Counted from the first letter of the stretch, positions 8,193-16,363 are shown. The stretch is DNA of 57,155 nt from Streptomyces flaveolus (GCF_000716535.1 NZ_JNWV01000057.1:1-57155), one strand, 5' to 3'. Translations and numbers: made by a program. The notes: generated by a model not told the origin, from the letters alone.

Positions 8193-9338
8193 TCAGCCGC
8201 GGGCCACGCTCCTCCAGAAGTCCCGCATCAGCGGCGTCGGTGCCGGGTTCTCCATCGCCACCTGCGTCAGGAGGATCGCCACCGTGCCCGTGGCCGGGAC
8301 GATATGCGCCGTCGTACCCGTGCCGCCCACCCAGCCGTAGCGTCCGGGGACGTTCCAGGGGTCGGCCGGGGTGACGTCGACCTGGCCGCCGTAGCCCCAC
8401 CCCTGGCCCTCCAGGAAGAGGGTGGCGCCGGCGCGCTGCTCCGCCGTGAGGTGGTTGGTGGTCATGCGGCTGACCGAGGTACGGGTGAGGAGCCGCCGGC
8501 CGTTGCCCTCGCCTCCGTTCAGCAGCATGCGGGCGAAGGCCAGCCAGTCGTCGGCCGTGGAGACCAGGCCCCCGCCGCCCGAGTGGAAGCGCGGGAGGCG
8601 GCTCCACAGCCCGTCGGGGGTGTCCGCCGGTTCCAGGTTTCCGTCCGGGGAGGGGGCGTAGGACGAGGTGAAGCGGTGCCGCTCGGCCTGAGGGACCTCG
8701 AAGGCCGTGTCCTTCATGCACAGGGGTTCGAAGATCCGTTCCGCGAGGAAGTCGGGGAGCGTACGGCCCGAGGCGCGGGCGACCAGGATGCCCTGGAGGT
8801 CGGAGGAGGTGCCGTACAGCCAGGCGTCTCCCGGGTGGTGCAGCATCGGCACCCGCGCGAGGAGGTCCAGCCAGGTGTCGGGGTCCGGCCAGTCCTGGAG
8901 GGCGCGGCCGTCCTTCTGCACGGTGAACAGGGCGCGCACCGCCGGGAGGGTGAAGTCGTCGGGGAAGCCCCAGCCGGTGCGGGAGCTGAGCAGGTCCTCG
9001 ACGGTGATCGGACGGGCCGCCGGTACGACGTCGTCGACCGGGGCGTCGGGGGCGCGCACCACGTTCGGCTTCGCCAACTCCGGCAGCCACCGCTCGACCG
9101 GAGCGTCCAGCGCGAGCCGCCCCTCCTCCACGAGCATCAGCACCGCCGCCGCTGTGACGGGCTTGGTGATGGACGCGATGCGGAAGAGCGAGTCCCGCGC
9201 CATCGGCGCCGTGCCGCCGGCGTCCACGGAGCCGACGGTCACCACCTCCACGTCGTCCCCCCGGGCGACCAGGCCGACGGCACCCGGCACCTTCCCCTCG
9301 TCGACATACCGGTGCAGGGTGTCGCGGAGCGTGTTCAT
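8193..9338 (-). CDS. Serine hydrolase of the beta-lactamase/EstB (class C) family
   Basis: A 381-residue protein from ATG 9338 with a GGGAAGG ribosome-binding site. The catalytic Ser56-x-x-Lys59 (FRIASITKP), the Tyr175 motif (WLYGTSSD) and a C-terminal GWVGGTGT stand-in for KTG are all present, so it should be a working esterase/peptidase-type hydrolase. No signal peptide is visible, which suggests a cytoplasmic esterase rather than a secreted penicillin-recognising enzyme. The reading frame runs open upstream to 9962, but that part is Arg/Pro-rich and non-homologous. It has no obvious partner. Confidence 0.86.
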   Translation of the reverse strand: MNTLRDTLHRYVDEGKVPGAVGLVARGDDVEVVTVGSVDAGGTAPMARDSLFRIASITKPVTAAAVLMLVEEGRLALDAPVERWLPELAKPNVVRAPDAPVDDVVPAARPITVEDLLSSRTGWGFPDDFTLPAVRALFTVQKDGRALQDWPDPDTWLDLLARVPMLHHPGDAWLYGTSSDLQGILVARASGRTLPDFLAERIFEPLCMKDTAFEVPQAERHRFTSSYAPSPDGNLEPADTPDGLWSRLPRFHSGGGGLVSTADDWLAFARMLLNGGEGNGRRLLTRTSVSRMTTNHLTAEQRAGATLFLEGQGWGYGGQVDVTPADPWNVPGRYGWVGGTGTTAHIVPATGTVAILLTQVAMENPAPTPLMRDFWRSVARG

Positions 9339-9882
9339 CGGTGGCCTTCCCCTCGGATGGTCGTCCTGTGTACGACTCCCCACGCGGCGGAAAGTCATCG
9401 GCTCCGCTGCTCCGCCGGGGTGGCCCGCCGGGCCGGAGGGCAACCGGGCGGCCACGGCCGCCTGTTCGGCGTCAAGGGCGGCGGGACACGGGCTGGGCGG
9501 CCGGCAGCGCGGGAAGCAGACCGTCGGTCCGTCGACGGGGGCAGCACGGCGTCGAACGGGCCGTAGCGGTGGGCGGCGCGCCACCAGTAGCCGTGGAACA
9601 TGCTGTCGCCCAGGGTGGATCCCAACCGCGGGATCCAGCTCCTCGGCGACACCGCGGCGGCGGCACGCGCACACGCCCTCATGCACACCCTCATCGGCGT
9701 GGACCGCCGGCCGTGGGGTCGTAGCCCTGCACGAGGGCCCCAGGGGCCGCCGTAGCCTGGGCACCGGCAGACCCCGGGACGAGCAGGGCCGTGGGCAGCC
9801 GCGCTCGGACGGTGGAGGGTCGGAGGTGTCCGGACGGCCGCGATGCGCGGCGCGGTCACCTGATCCACCTGGGGAGTTGCCC
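9339..9882. other. Intergenic stretch, possible decayed minus-strand gene
   Basis: No intact gene is seen. On the minus strand around 9530-9620 a segment reads LGDSMFHGYWWRAAHRYGPF, which looks protein-like, but no family is recognised and no start or ribosome-binding site is evident. It may be another gene remnant. Confidence 0.3.
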
Positions 9883-10036
9883 ATGGAATACCGTCTTCTG
9901 GGCCGTTCCGGCCTTTCGGTGTCGGCCCTCGCGCTGGGCACGATGACGTTCGGCGACAGCACCCTCGCAGGACGAGGCGTTCGCGCAACTGGACGCGTTC
10001 GCCGAGGCCGGCGGCACGCTGGTCGACACCGACTTC
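9883..10036 (+). pseudogene. Aldo/keto reductase, frameshifted N-terminal remnant
   Basis: ATG 9883, preceded by GGGGAG, begins MEYRLLGRSGLSVSALALG, a textbook aldo/keto reductase N terminus. Near 9968 the frame is lost. In another frame the strand continues QDEAFAQLDAFAEAGGTLVD, the expected next segment, up to about 10036, where similarity stops just before the catalytic region. The remainder is replaced by antisense of a DHFR-like remnant. Not functional. Confidence 0.78.
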
Positions 10037-10164
10037 TCCGTGATCCGGGCGGCGATCGACCTCATCCGGTACCTGCCGCTGGTCCGGCCGGCCGGGCGGG
10101 TGGGAGGAGTCCTCGAGCGCCGGACCGTGCGGCGCCGCACGGAGCAGATCTCCGGAATCCTCGA

Positions 10165-10428
10165 GCCGGGCGACGGCATCGACGGCGTCACCGTTCACGA
10201 CGGTCGCGTCCGGCCAGTCGAGCGGGCCTTGCGGCGTGGACGACACCACGGTTGGCGACGGGTCCCTCATCCGCGTGAGCCATGCGTCACGCACGTCGGA
10301 CCCCTCGGTGCTCAACATCTGCGCGTGTGCCCGATACGTGTCGGCCCCGAACACCGTCCGCTGCTCCTCGCCGTACAAGGCGAGGCGGCGGTCGAGCGAC
10401 TCGGGGCCGTGCGCCCCCCCTTGACCGA
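10165..10428 (-). pseudogene. Dihydrofolate-reductase family remnant
   Basis: The minus strand encodes GPESLDRRLALYGEEQRTVF and GADTYRAHAQML, then RDAWLTRMRD and TVVSSTPQGPLDWPDATVV, up to ARLEDSGD. This matches the middle of RibD/DHFR-like reductases common in actinobacteria. The N terminus (first 30 or so residues) and the C-terminal half are missing. It converges on the aldo/keto reductase remnant, so the two broken genes appear to have been joined by a deletion between about 10036 and 10165. Confidence 0.6.
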
Positions 10429-10685
10429 GCCGCGCAGCCGCCGGCGCCCGTCAGGCGCTCGCGCGGAAGTACCGCACCCCCAACCCCCGCCCCTCCCCGA
10501 ACGGCGCCGCTTTCCAGGACCGTACCGCTTCATGCGCGCGCCACCCGATTGCCTTCTTTCGTGTGCACACACTGGGATTTCCCGGCCGGCCCCCAGGCGG
10601 CGAGCCGATAGTGGAGGGGCCGCCAGGGTCCGCCCGGGATCCGGCGGCGGCCCATCGGACAGCGCTACAGCAGAGGTGACACACC

Positions 10686-11222
10686 ATGCCCACCACCGAG
10701 GCGAACGACCGCGTCCAGCTCGTCTTCTCCCTGTTCGACGCCGACGGCAACGGCGTGCTGGAGTCCGAGGACTTCGAGCTGATGGGCAAGCGGGTCGTCG
10801 CGGCGGTGCCCGAGGCCGGCGACACCGCGAGGAGGGCGATGCTCGGCGCCTTCCGCCGCTACTGGGAGACGCTCGTCCGGGAGTTGGACGCCAACGGCGA
10901 CGGGCGGATCAGCGCCGAGGAGTTCACCGCCGTGGTGCTCAACCCGGAGCGGTTCGACGCGACCGTCGACGAGTTCGCGGACGCCCTGGCCACCATGGGC
11001 GACCCGGACGGCGACGGCTTCGTCGAGCGCCCCCATTTCACCGCCCTGATGACGGCCATCGGCTTCCAACGCCCCAACATCGACGCCCTGTTCGACGCCT
11101 TCGAACCGGTCGACGGCGACCGCGTCCCCGTGATCACCTGGGCGGACGGCATCCGGGACTACTACCGCCCGGAGAAGGCCGGCATCCCCGGCGACCACCT
11201 CACCGCGGGCCCGGTCCAGTGA
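10686..11222 (+). CDS. EF-hand calcium-binding protein (calerythrin-like)
   Basis: A 178-residue acidic protein from ATG 10686 (AGAGGTG upstream). Four EF-hand positions are visible. Loop 1 is DADGNGVLESED (18-29), loop 2 is DANGDGRISAEE (68-79, fully canonical), loop 3 is DPDGDGFVERPH (106-117, position 12 is His instead of Glu), and a fourth around 140-150 is degenerate. This resembles calerythrin-type bacterial sarcoplasmic calcium-binding proteins, which are soluble calcium buffers or sensors. Its stop overlaps the start of the dehydrogenase-like gene (GTGA), so it is the first gene of a coupled operon, an unusual place for a calcium sensor. Confidence 0.88.
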   Translation: MPTTEANDRVQLVFSLFDADGNGVLESEDFELMGKRVVAAVPEAGDTARRAMLGAFRRYWETLVRELDANGDGRISAEEFTAVVLNPERFDATVDEFADALATMGDPDGDGFVERPHFTALMTAIGFQRPNIDALFDAFEPVDGDRVPVITWADGIRDYYRPEKAGIPGDHLTAGPVQ

Positions 11223-12352
11223 CCGACCCCCAAGTCGGCGTAACCCCAGGGGAGTTACGTACCGCGAGGCCTGTCATCGGCCTCGCGGCGGGCCGGGGGA
11301 CCGGACCCGAGGTCGCGGACGTCTTCGAGCGCGTGCTCGGCGCGCTGACCGCCGCCCACCCGCACGGCGTGACGATCGAGCGCTCCCCCCGCCTCTACCA
11401 CTCCTACGTCTCGCTCCGCGCCGAACGGGACGTCGCCGCAATCCGGGCGCTGACCGCGGAGGACGCGGACCACTACGAGCGGTTCTGCCGCACCCGGGCC
11501 GAGCAGGGCACCGAGGCGGTGTTCCGCACCGCCATCAACGCCCAGTCGCTCTACCTCGTCCGGCAGCGGCTGCGCGCCGTGAAGGTCGACCTGCTCACCG
11601 ACGCCGGGCGCGCCCTGCTCCTCGTCCGGGACCAGGCCCAGGGCTTCTACACCGGGGACAACCGGCACACGCCCGGCGAGGTCACCCGCACCATGACCTT
11701 CAGCCGGGAGATCACCGAGGCCGTCGTCACCTACGCGTTGCGGCGAGCCCGGCGGGAATGGCCGGACGGGCACCTCGACCGGGTCGTCATGGCGTACAAG
11801 TTCCACCTGCTGGACGGCGCGCTCGACGCCTGGGTGGCCGACCTCGCGGACCGGCTCGGCATACGCATCGACCTGTTCCAGCCGGACACGGTCAACCGCA
11901 ACCTGCTCACCCACGGCCTGCCCGACCGCACGCTGATCGTCGCCGGGAACGAGTGGGCCGACATCATGCACGTCATGCTGCTCGACCGGTTCGGCTCCGA
12001 CCGGCAGGAGAACCGCTGCACCGAGAACGTCTGCCTCGACCCCGGCCTGTCCGGCCTGGTCGAGTACCAGACGGTGCACGGGTCCGCCGACGACATCGCC
12101 GGGCGTGACCTGGTCAACCCGGTGGCGACGATCCGCGCGGCGGCGCTCGTAGCGGAACGCCACGCCGGATGCCCCGGAGCGGTACGGGCCACCGAGCAGG
12201 CCCTGCGCATGCTGGACGAGCGGGGTGTACGCACCCCGGACCTCGGCGGGCGGCACTCCACCACCGCCGTGGTCGACGCCCTGCTCGACCGCCTCGACGT
12301 GCCCGGAGCCGACGGGACGCCGAAGGACGCCGCCCTGGTCGGCGGGTCATGA
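11219..12352 (+). CDS. Divergent isocitrate/isopropylmalate dehydrogenase family protein
   Basis: GTG 11219 overlaps the EF-hand stop; the product is 377 residues. The family framework is clear: an N-terminal GRGTGPEVADVFERVL (from GDGIGPEV), an mid-protein VMAYKFHLLDGALDAW (from KxNVL), AGNEWADIMHVMLLDRFGS (from NxFGDILSD) and the substrate/cofactor loop VHGSADDIAGRDLVNPVATI. Family members oxidise and usually decarboxylate 2-hydroxy acids with NAD(P) and a divalent metal. The second Asp of the metal-binding GDxxSD motif is replaced here (ADIMHV), and the first glycine-rich loop has Arg for Asp. Substrate or even activity is therefore open. It ends in an ATGA overlap with the isochorismatase-like gene. 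Confidence 0.8.
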   Translation: MTDPQVGVTPGELRTARPVIGLAAGRGTGPEVADVFERVLGALTAAHPHGVTIERSPRLYHSYVSLRAERDVAAIRALTAEDADHYERFCRTRAEQGTEAVFRTAINAQSLYLVRQRLRAVKVDLLTDAGRALLLVRDQAQGFYTGDNRHTPGEVTRTMTFSREITEAVVTYALRRARREWPDGHLDRVVMAYKFHLLDGALDAWVADLADRLGIRIDLFQPDTVNRNLLTHGLPDRTLIVAGNEWADIMHVMLLDRFGSDRQENRCTENVCLDPGLSGLVEYQTVHGSADDIAGRDLVNPVATIRAAALVAERHAGCPGAVRATEQALRMLDERGVRTPDLGGRHSTTAVVDALLDRLDVPGADGTPKDAALVGGS

Positions 12353-13053
12353 CCGCCGGGGAACCGGACGGGACGACGGCCCTGGTCGTCGTGGACCTGC
12401 AGAACGACTTCTGCGCCGGCCCGACGGCCCGGGCCCGCTTCGGCACGGCCCGGGCACGCTTCGGCGAGGACAAGTCCCACTTCGGCGAGGACAGGGACCC
12501 GGCGGTGCTGGAGTCGGCCGTCGCCGGCTGTGTCCGGGCGGTGGCCCGGGCCCGCGAGCACGGCGTGGAGGTGATCTTCGTACGGTTCGTCGGCGACCCC
12601 GAGCACCAGGGGGCCGCCTGGCGGCTGCGGGACCGCACCCTCGGCAAGCGGCCCAAGTGCCTGGAAGGCTCCTGGGGGGCGGAGTTCCACGCCGTCGCCC
12701 CGGCTCCGGGCGAGCGGGTCTTCACCAAACGCGCCTGCTTCGACGCCTTCCTGGGCGACGGTTTCGCGGAGCATCTCGCCGCGCGGGGCGTGCGCCACCT
12801 GGTCCTCGCCGGGCTGTACGCGGACGTGTGCGTGGACTCCACCGCCCGTACGGCGTTCCAGAAGGGTTTCCACGTGACCGTCCTGACGGACTGCACCGCC
12901 GCGCTGCACCTGCCGTACGACGCCGTCCTGCGGTTCATGCGCGTCGTCTACGGCGCCCGGACCACGACCGCGCACGACCCACGGGCGTGGACCGCGCCCG
13001 GGCCCCGGCCCGAGGAGACCGAGGAGGAGCCGTGCGTCCTGCCGCCGGGCTGA
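12349..13053 (+). CDS. Isochorismatase-like cysteine hydrolase
   Basis: A 234-residue protein beginning at the ATGA overlap with the preceding stop. The catalytic triad of the isochorismatase superfamily is intact: Asp16 (VVVDLQNDF), Lys127 (VFTKRACFDAF) and Cys161 (LYADVCVDST). Relatives with Cys are amidases such as nicotinamidases, N-carbamoylsarcosine amidases and ureidoacrylate-type hydrolases, whereas isochorismatase proper lacks the Cys, so an amide-hydrolysing role is more likely. Residues 27-47 are three heptad copies (ARARFGT, ARARFGE, DKSHFGE) not typical of the family. The 3' end overlaps the next gene by 22 bp. Confidence 0.85.
   Translation: MTAGEPDGTTALVVVDLQNDFCAGPTARARFGTARARFGEDKSHFGEDRDPAVLESAVAGCVRAVARAREHGVEVIFVRFVGDPEHQGAAWRLRDRTLGKRPKCLEGSWGAEFHAVAPAPGERVFTKRACFDAFLGDGFAEHLAARGVRHLVLAGLYADVCVDSTARTAFQKGFHVTVLTDCTAALHLPYDAVLRFMRVVYGARTTTAHDPRAWTAPGPRPEETEEEPCVLPPG
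12427..12489 (+). repeat. Three tandem 21-bp units inside the isochorismatase-like gene
   Basis: Units at 12427-12447, 12448-12468 and 12469-12489 encode ARARFGT, ARARFGE and DKSHFGE. The first two are nearly identical at DNA level and the third is diverged. The unit length keeps the reading frame. Confidence 0.75.
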
Positions 13054-13961
13054 ACAGCGGTGTGACGGAGGGCGTGGGCCGTACCGCCCTCCTGGTGGCC
13101 GCGGCCCGTGCCATCGAGACCCATCGCCCGGATGCTCTGGCCCGGGACCGGTTCGCGGAGCACTTCGTGCGCGCGGCACCGGTCTCGGCGGGCTGGCCGG
13201 TCCGCCCGGAGCAGGTGCCCGCCGGTGACGCCGACCCGCTGTGGGGCCGCCTCGGCCGCTACTTCGGCCTGCGCACCCGCGTCCTGGACGACCACCTGCT
13301 CCGCTCGGCGCACCGGGGCGCCCGCCAGGTGGTGCTGCTGGGCGCGGGCCTGGACTGCCGGGCGTTCCGGCTGGGCTGGCCGCCGGGCTGCCAGGTCCAC
13401 GAGGTGGACACCACCGGGGTGCTGGCGTTCAAACAAGCGGTCCTCGACCAGGCCGGAGCCACTCCCGCGGCCGACCGCCGCACCCTCGCGGCCGACCTCC
13501 GGCTCGACTGGAGCGAGGCACTGCTGGACGCGGGCTTCGATCCCACCGCTCCCACCGCGTGGCTGGCCGAGGGGCTGCTGCTCTACCTCCCGGCGGCGGC
13601 CGAGCGTCGCCTCATCGCCACGATCGACCGGCTGAGCGCGCCGGGCAGCACCCTGGCCTACGAGATCAAGCACGTCACCGAGTCACCAGGGGTACGGGCC
13701 GGGCCGGTCTACACCGCGGCGAGACAGCGTCTCGGCATCGACCTGCTCGCCCTGTTCGACGGTGAGCCACGCCCCGACTCGGCGGGCCGACTCGCCGGAC
13801 GCGGCTGGACGGTGACGGTCCGCACCCCGTACGACTTCACCGCCCTGCACGGCCGCGGCCCCCGCCCCGAGCCCGACGACGCCCTGGCGGCGAACCGCTG
13901 GATCTTCGCCGAGGCCCCCGCCCGGCGCGGTGACCTGTCTGGCGTCGGAAGAAGCTGGTGA
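13032..13961 (+). CDS. Class I SAM-dependent methyltransferase (TIGR00027/LCMT-like)
   Basis: GTG 13032, spaced correctly from a GAGGAGGAG ribosome-binding site inside the previous gene, gives 309 residues. The N terminus GVGRTALLVAAARAIETHRP, the SAM loop QVVLLGAGLDCRAFRL (about 96-111), a following VHEVDTTGVLAFKQ acidic loop and TAWLAEGLLLYLP are hallmarks of the TIGR00027 / leucine-carboxyl-methyltransferase-like family frequent in actinobacteria. Many members are linked to polyketide or other secondary products as O-methyltransferases. As the last gene of the coupled operon it may methylate a carboxyl or hydroxyl made by the upstream enzymes; that is inference. Confidence 0.85.
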   Translation: MRPAAGLNSGVTEGVGRTALLVAAARAIETHRPDALARDRFAEHFVRAAPVSAGWPVRPEQVPAGDADPLWGRLGRYFGLRTRVLDDHLLRSAHRGARQVVLLGAGLDCRAFRLGWPPGCQVHEVDTTGVLAFKQAVLDQAGATPAADRRTLAADLRLDWSEALLDAGFDPTAPTAWLAEGLLLYLPAAAERRLIATIDRLSAPGSTLAYEIKHVTESPGVRAGPVYTAARQRLGIDLLALFDGEPRPDSAGRLAGRGWTVTVRTPYDFTALHGRGPRPEPDDALAANRWIFAEAPARRGDLSGVGRSW

Positions 13962-14067
13962 AGTCGCCGGCATCGCGGAATCCGAGGCGGTGAGCACAAC
14001 TGCCGACGGGTAGGCCGGTGTGGCCGAGCACCCGTTTCGCTTCGAGCAGCCGCTCCTCGGGGCAACC
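13934..14067 (-). pseudogene. AraC-type regulator, C-terminal HTH remnant
   Basis: The minus strand reads [20 protein letters not shown], then [20 protein letters not shown], which is the second helix-turn-helix of an AraC/XylS regulator with its normal end FFRRQTG. No sensor domain, first HTH or start codon precedes it, and the frame then continues inside the antisense of the methyltransferase. It is a 3' fragment that overlaps the end of the methyltransferase gene tail to tail. Confidence 0.65.
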
Positions 14068-14082
14068 GGCACCGCGACCGTG

Positions 14083-14104
14083 ATACTAATACCGGTATAA
14101 GTAT
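14083..14104. promoter_or_regulatory. 22-bp palindromic operator upstream of the methionine aminopeptidase gene
   Basis: Around the perfect core ATACCGGTAT (14089-14098), the arms ATACT...AGTAT extend the symmetry to 22 bp with a single mismatched pair. It is strikingly AT-rich for this genome, lies 32 bp before the start of the following gene, and probably overlaps its promoter. It is likely the binding site of a dimeric regulator whose identity is not evident, as the adjacent AraC gene is destroyed. Confidence 0.6.
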
Positions 14105-14135
14105 TGGGTCGACGTGCTCCCGGGGAGACAAGGAC

Positions 14136-14903
14136 ATGGTGGAGATCAAGACCGATGCCGCATTGGACGCGATGCGGGAAGCCGGACGTGTGGTGGCCCA
14201 CGCCCTGGCCGCAGTGCGAGAGGCAGCCGGCGTGGGCGTGTCCCTGCGGGAACTGGACGAAGTGGCCCGGTCGGTTCTGGCCGAGGCCGGGGCCGGCTCC
14301 CCGTTCCTCGGATACCGGCCGTCCTTCGCCCCGGTCGCGTTCCCGGCCGTGATCTGCGCGTCCGTCAACGACGCCGTCTCGCACGGCATCCCCACCGGCT
14401 ACCGGCTGCGCGACGGCGACCTGGTGAGCATCGACTGCGGTGCCGAGCTCGACGGCTGGACGGGCGACGCGGCCATCACCTTCACCGTGGGAACACCTCG
14501 CCCCGGGGACCTCGATCTGATCGACGCCACCCAGCAAGCCCTCGACGCCGGCATCGCCGCCGCCCAGGTGGGCGGTCGCATCGGCGACATCTCCCACGCC
14601 ATCGACACCGTCGCCCGCAAGGCGGGCTGCGGCATGCCCGCCGACTTCGGCGGCCACGGCATCGGCCGCAGCATGCACGAAGACCCTCACGTCCCCAACC
14701 GCGGCCGGCCCGGACGTGGCTTCCCCCTCCGGCACGGCCTGGTACTCGCCATCGAACCCATGCTCATGGCCGGCGGGCGGAACACCTACCGCACCGATGC
14801 CGACGGCTGGACCCTGCGCACCACCGACGGCAGCAGGGCCGCCCACATCGAGCACACCGTCGCCATCACCGACGAGGGCCCCCGCATCCTGACCTTGCCC
14901 TGA
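14136..14903 (+). CDS. map: Type I methionine aminopeptidase
   Basis: A 255-residue protein from ATG 14136, behind GGGGAGACAAGG. All five metal ligands of the pita-bread fold are present: Asp100 and Asp111 ([14 protein letters not shown]), His174 (GGHGIG), Glu207 (AIEPM) and Glu239 (AHIEHT). It should remove N-terminal Met from nascent proteins in the cytoplasm. Streptomycetes usually carry more than one map gene; the housekeeping copy normally sits near secY/adk, which are absent here, so this is an accessory copy. The dedicated palindromic operator upstream suggests conditional expression. Confidence 0.93.
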   Translation: MVEIKTDAALDAMREAGRVVAHALAAVREAAGVGVSLRELDEVARSVLAEAGAGSPFLGYRPSFAPVAFPAVICASVNDAVSHGIPTGYRLRDGDLVSIDCGAELDGWTGDAAITFTVGTPRPGDLDLIDATQQALDAGIAAAQVGGRIGDISHAIDTVARKAGCGMPADFGGHGIGRSMHEDPHVPNRGRPGRGFPLRHGLVLAIEPMLMAGGRNTYRTDADGWTLRTTDGSRAAHIEHTVAITDEGPRILTLP

Positions 14904-14955
14904 CGTCCTCCGCCCGCCCGGCCAGGCTGATGATCTTCCGCTGCATGCCTACGGT

Positions 14956-15624
14956 CTACGGCTCACCGCTCACGTCGGAGCGGGGTGTGCCGTACCAGCG
15001 CCACGTGGTGAGGCGCGGCCGGCCGGGAAGTTCCGCGCGCCCGGTGGCCCAGAGGAGGGTCGGCCACCGGGCGGTATCGGCCGGGGCGTCGGGGAAGAGC
15101 CGGGCCAGCACGCGGTCGCACAGGTCGGCGGGCGGCGTCCACTCCAGTCCCAGCCCCTCGGCGACGTCGTGGGTGTGCACCAGGATCTCGACGATGCCCA
15201 TCGCGGCGAAGCCTTCGGGATCGGCGGCGCCGAAGACGTGGTGTGCCCGGACCGTGGGCGGTGTGGTGCGGACGATCGCGGTCAGCAAGGCGCCACTGGC
15301 GTCCAGCACTTGCAGCAGACCGGCCGTACCGGCCTCGCGGTCCGCGAAGACGGTGTTCGCCGGGCCGCCGGGCCTCCTCCGGCTCCACGCGAAGGGGACA
15401 TGGGTGTCCAGTGGCGGGTTCGCCGGGCCGAGCTGGACGGCGTAGGCGAACAGGTCGTCGGCGAGGTGCTCGACGGTCTCCCAGCAGTCCCACTCCAGCG
15501 AACCGGCCTTGACACTCCAGTCCCGCGCCTCGGCCCCACGCAGAGCGGCGAGCGCCGAGCGGACGGCATGTTCGACGTCGGCCGCGGTGATGGGGCCGCT
15601 CGCTGATCCCTCTCCTCCGGTCAT
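14956..15624 (-). CDS. Maleylpyruvate-isomerase-like (mycothiol-dependent DinB fold) protein
   Basis: A 222-residue protein from ATG 15624. The helical-bundle N-terminal domain carries the metal-ligand pattern in WETVEHLADDLFAYAVQLG and the later IVEILVHTHDVAEGLGLEW motif typical of the MDMPI/DinB family. Family members are mycothiol-dependent isomerases or transferases of actinobacteria; this one lacks an obvious pathway context. It is a single gene facing the methionine aminopeptidase gene tail to tail. Confidence 0.78.
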   Translation of the reverse strand: MTGGEGSASGPITAADVEHAVRSALAALRGAEARDWSVKAGSLEWDCWETVEHLADDLFAYAVQLGPANPPLDTHVPFAWSRRRPGGPANTVFADREAGTAGLLQVLDASGALLTAIVRTTPPTVRAHHVFGAADPEGFAAMGIVEILVHTHDVAEGLGLEWTPPADLCDRVLARLFPDAPADTARWPTLLWATGRAELPGRPRLTTWRWYGTPRSDVSGEP

Positions 15625-15769
15625 GGCGGGACCGTATCAATGATCATGCGCACGGCGGACGGGTAACGGTCAAAAGCTCGGCCGCGGACGGGTGATGGCC
15701 AAGGGCCCGGACGTAAGGCCGCTCCTCGTCGAGTGCGTGGCCGAGTCCGCCGCTCCGCTGGTGACGGTT

Positions 15770-16363
15770 TCAGACGCGGGCGCCAGGTTGGCGATCCCCC
15801 TCGGCGTCGCCGCTCCCCGCGCTCGTCAGGATCGCGCTCGTGATCACCTCGAAGAGGTGATCGGAGCGTGGCGCGAGCGAGGGCTGGTCACCGAGCCACG
15901 CGAGGGCCGCCACCAGCGCGAACAGATCGGTGCCGTCGATGTCGGCCCGCGCGGTGCCCGCGGCCTGGGCGCGGGCGAGGAGGCGCGCACCGGCTGCGCG
16001 CAGGGTGACGCACGAAGCGTGGAGTGCGGACTCGGTGTCCTCGATGGCGGCTGCCATCAGTACGGTCACGCCCCGGTACTCCGTGGTCCACGCGACGCAG
16101 TCGCGGAGCCACGACACGAGGGCGTCCTCGGGCGTGCTCGACGTTTCGAGCTCGCCCGCCCGTGCCGTCAGCTCGTCGAAGCTCTTGCGGAGCAGGGCGT
16201 CGAGCAGCGCCTCGCGCGTCGGGAAGTGGCGGAGCAGGGTGGCGAGTCCCACGTCGGCTCTGCGTGCGATGTCGCGCAGCGACGCGTCGACGCCGTGCTC
16301 GGTGAGGACGGCGCCCGCGACGGCGAGCAGGTGGTCACGGTTCTTTCTGGCGTCGGCCCGCAT
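15770..16363 (-). CDS. TetR/AcrR family regulator
   Basis: A 197-residue protein from ATG 16363 with an AGAGGGG ribosome-binding site. The HTH is complete: NRDHLLAVAGAVLTEHG, ASLRDIARRADVGLATLLRH, FPTREALLDALLRKSFDEL. The C-terminal domain (WLRDCVAWTTEYRGVTVLMA and following) resembles the SbtR-type ligand domain common in streptomycetes. It is divergent from an MDR oxidoreductase gene, and four similar operator-like repeats fill the 137-bp intergenic region, so it very likely represses both. The inducer is unknown. Confidence 0.88.
   Translation of the reverse strand: MRADARKNRDHLLAVAGAVLTEHGVDASLRDIARRADVGLATLLRHFPTREALLDALLRKSFDELTARAGELETSSTPEDALVSWLRDCVAWTTEYRGVTVLMAAAIEDTESALHASCVTLRAAGARLLARAQAAGTARADIDGTDLFALVAALAWLGDQPSLAPRSDHLFEVITSAILTSAGSGDAEGDRQPGARV

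Noticed and set aside
6844..9090. A 748-residue open frame on the minus strand
   Set aside because: Only its last 200 residues (TetR) are protein-like. The rest is antisense of the MFS fragment and an out-of-frame reading of the serine hydrolase gene, full of Gly/Arg/Asp.
9339..9882. Intact minus-strand gene containing LGDSMFHGYWW
   Set aside because: No start, ribosome-binding site or family recognised; the flanks are low complexity. Left as a possible remnant.
10686..13961. Known siderophore (isochorismate/2,3-dihydroxybenzoate) cluster
   Set aside because: The hydrolase has the Cys of amidase-type members, and no isochorismate synthase, DHB dehydrogenase or NRPS is present.
14136..14903. 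Housekeeping map gene of the ribosomal-protein region
   Set aside because: secY, adk, infA and ribosomal-protein genes are absent; the context and operator point to an accessory copy.
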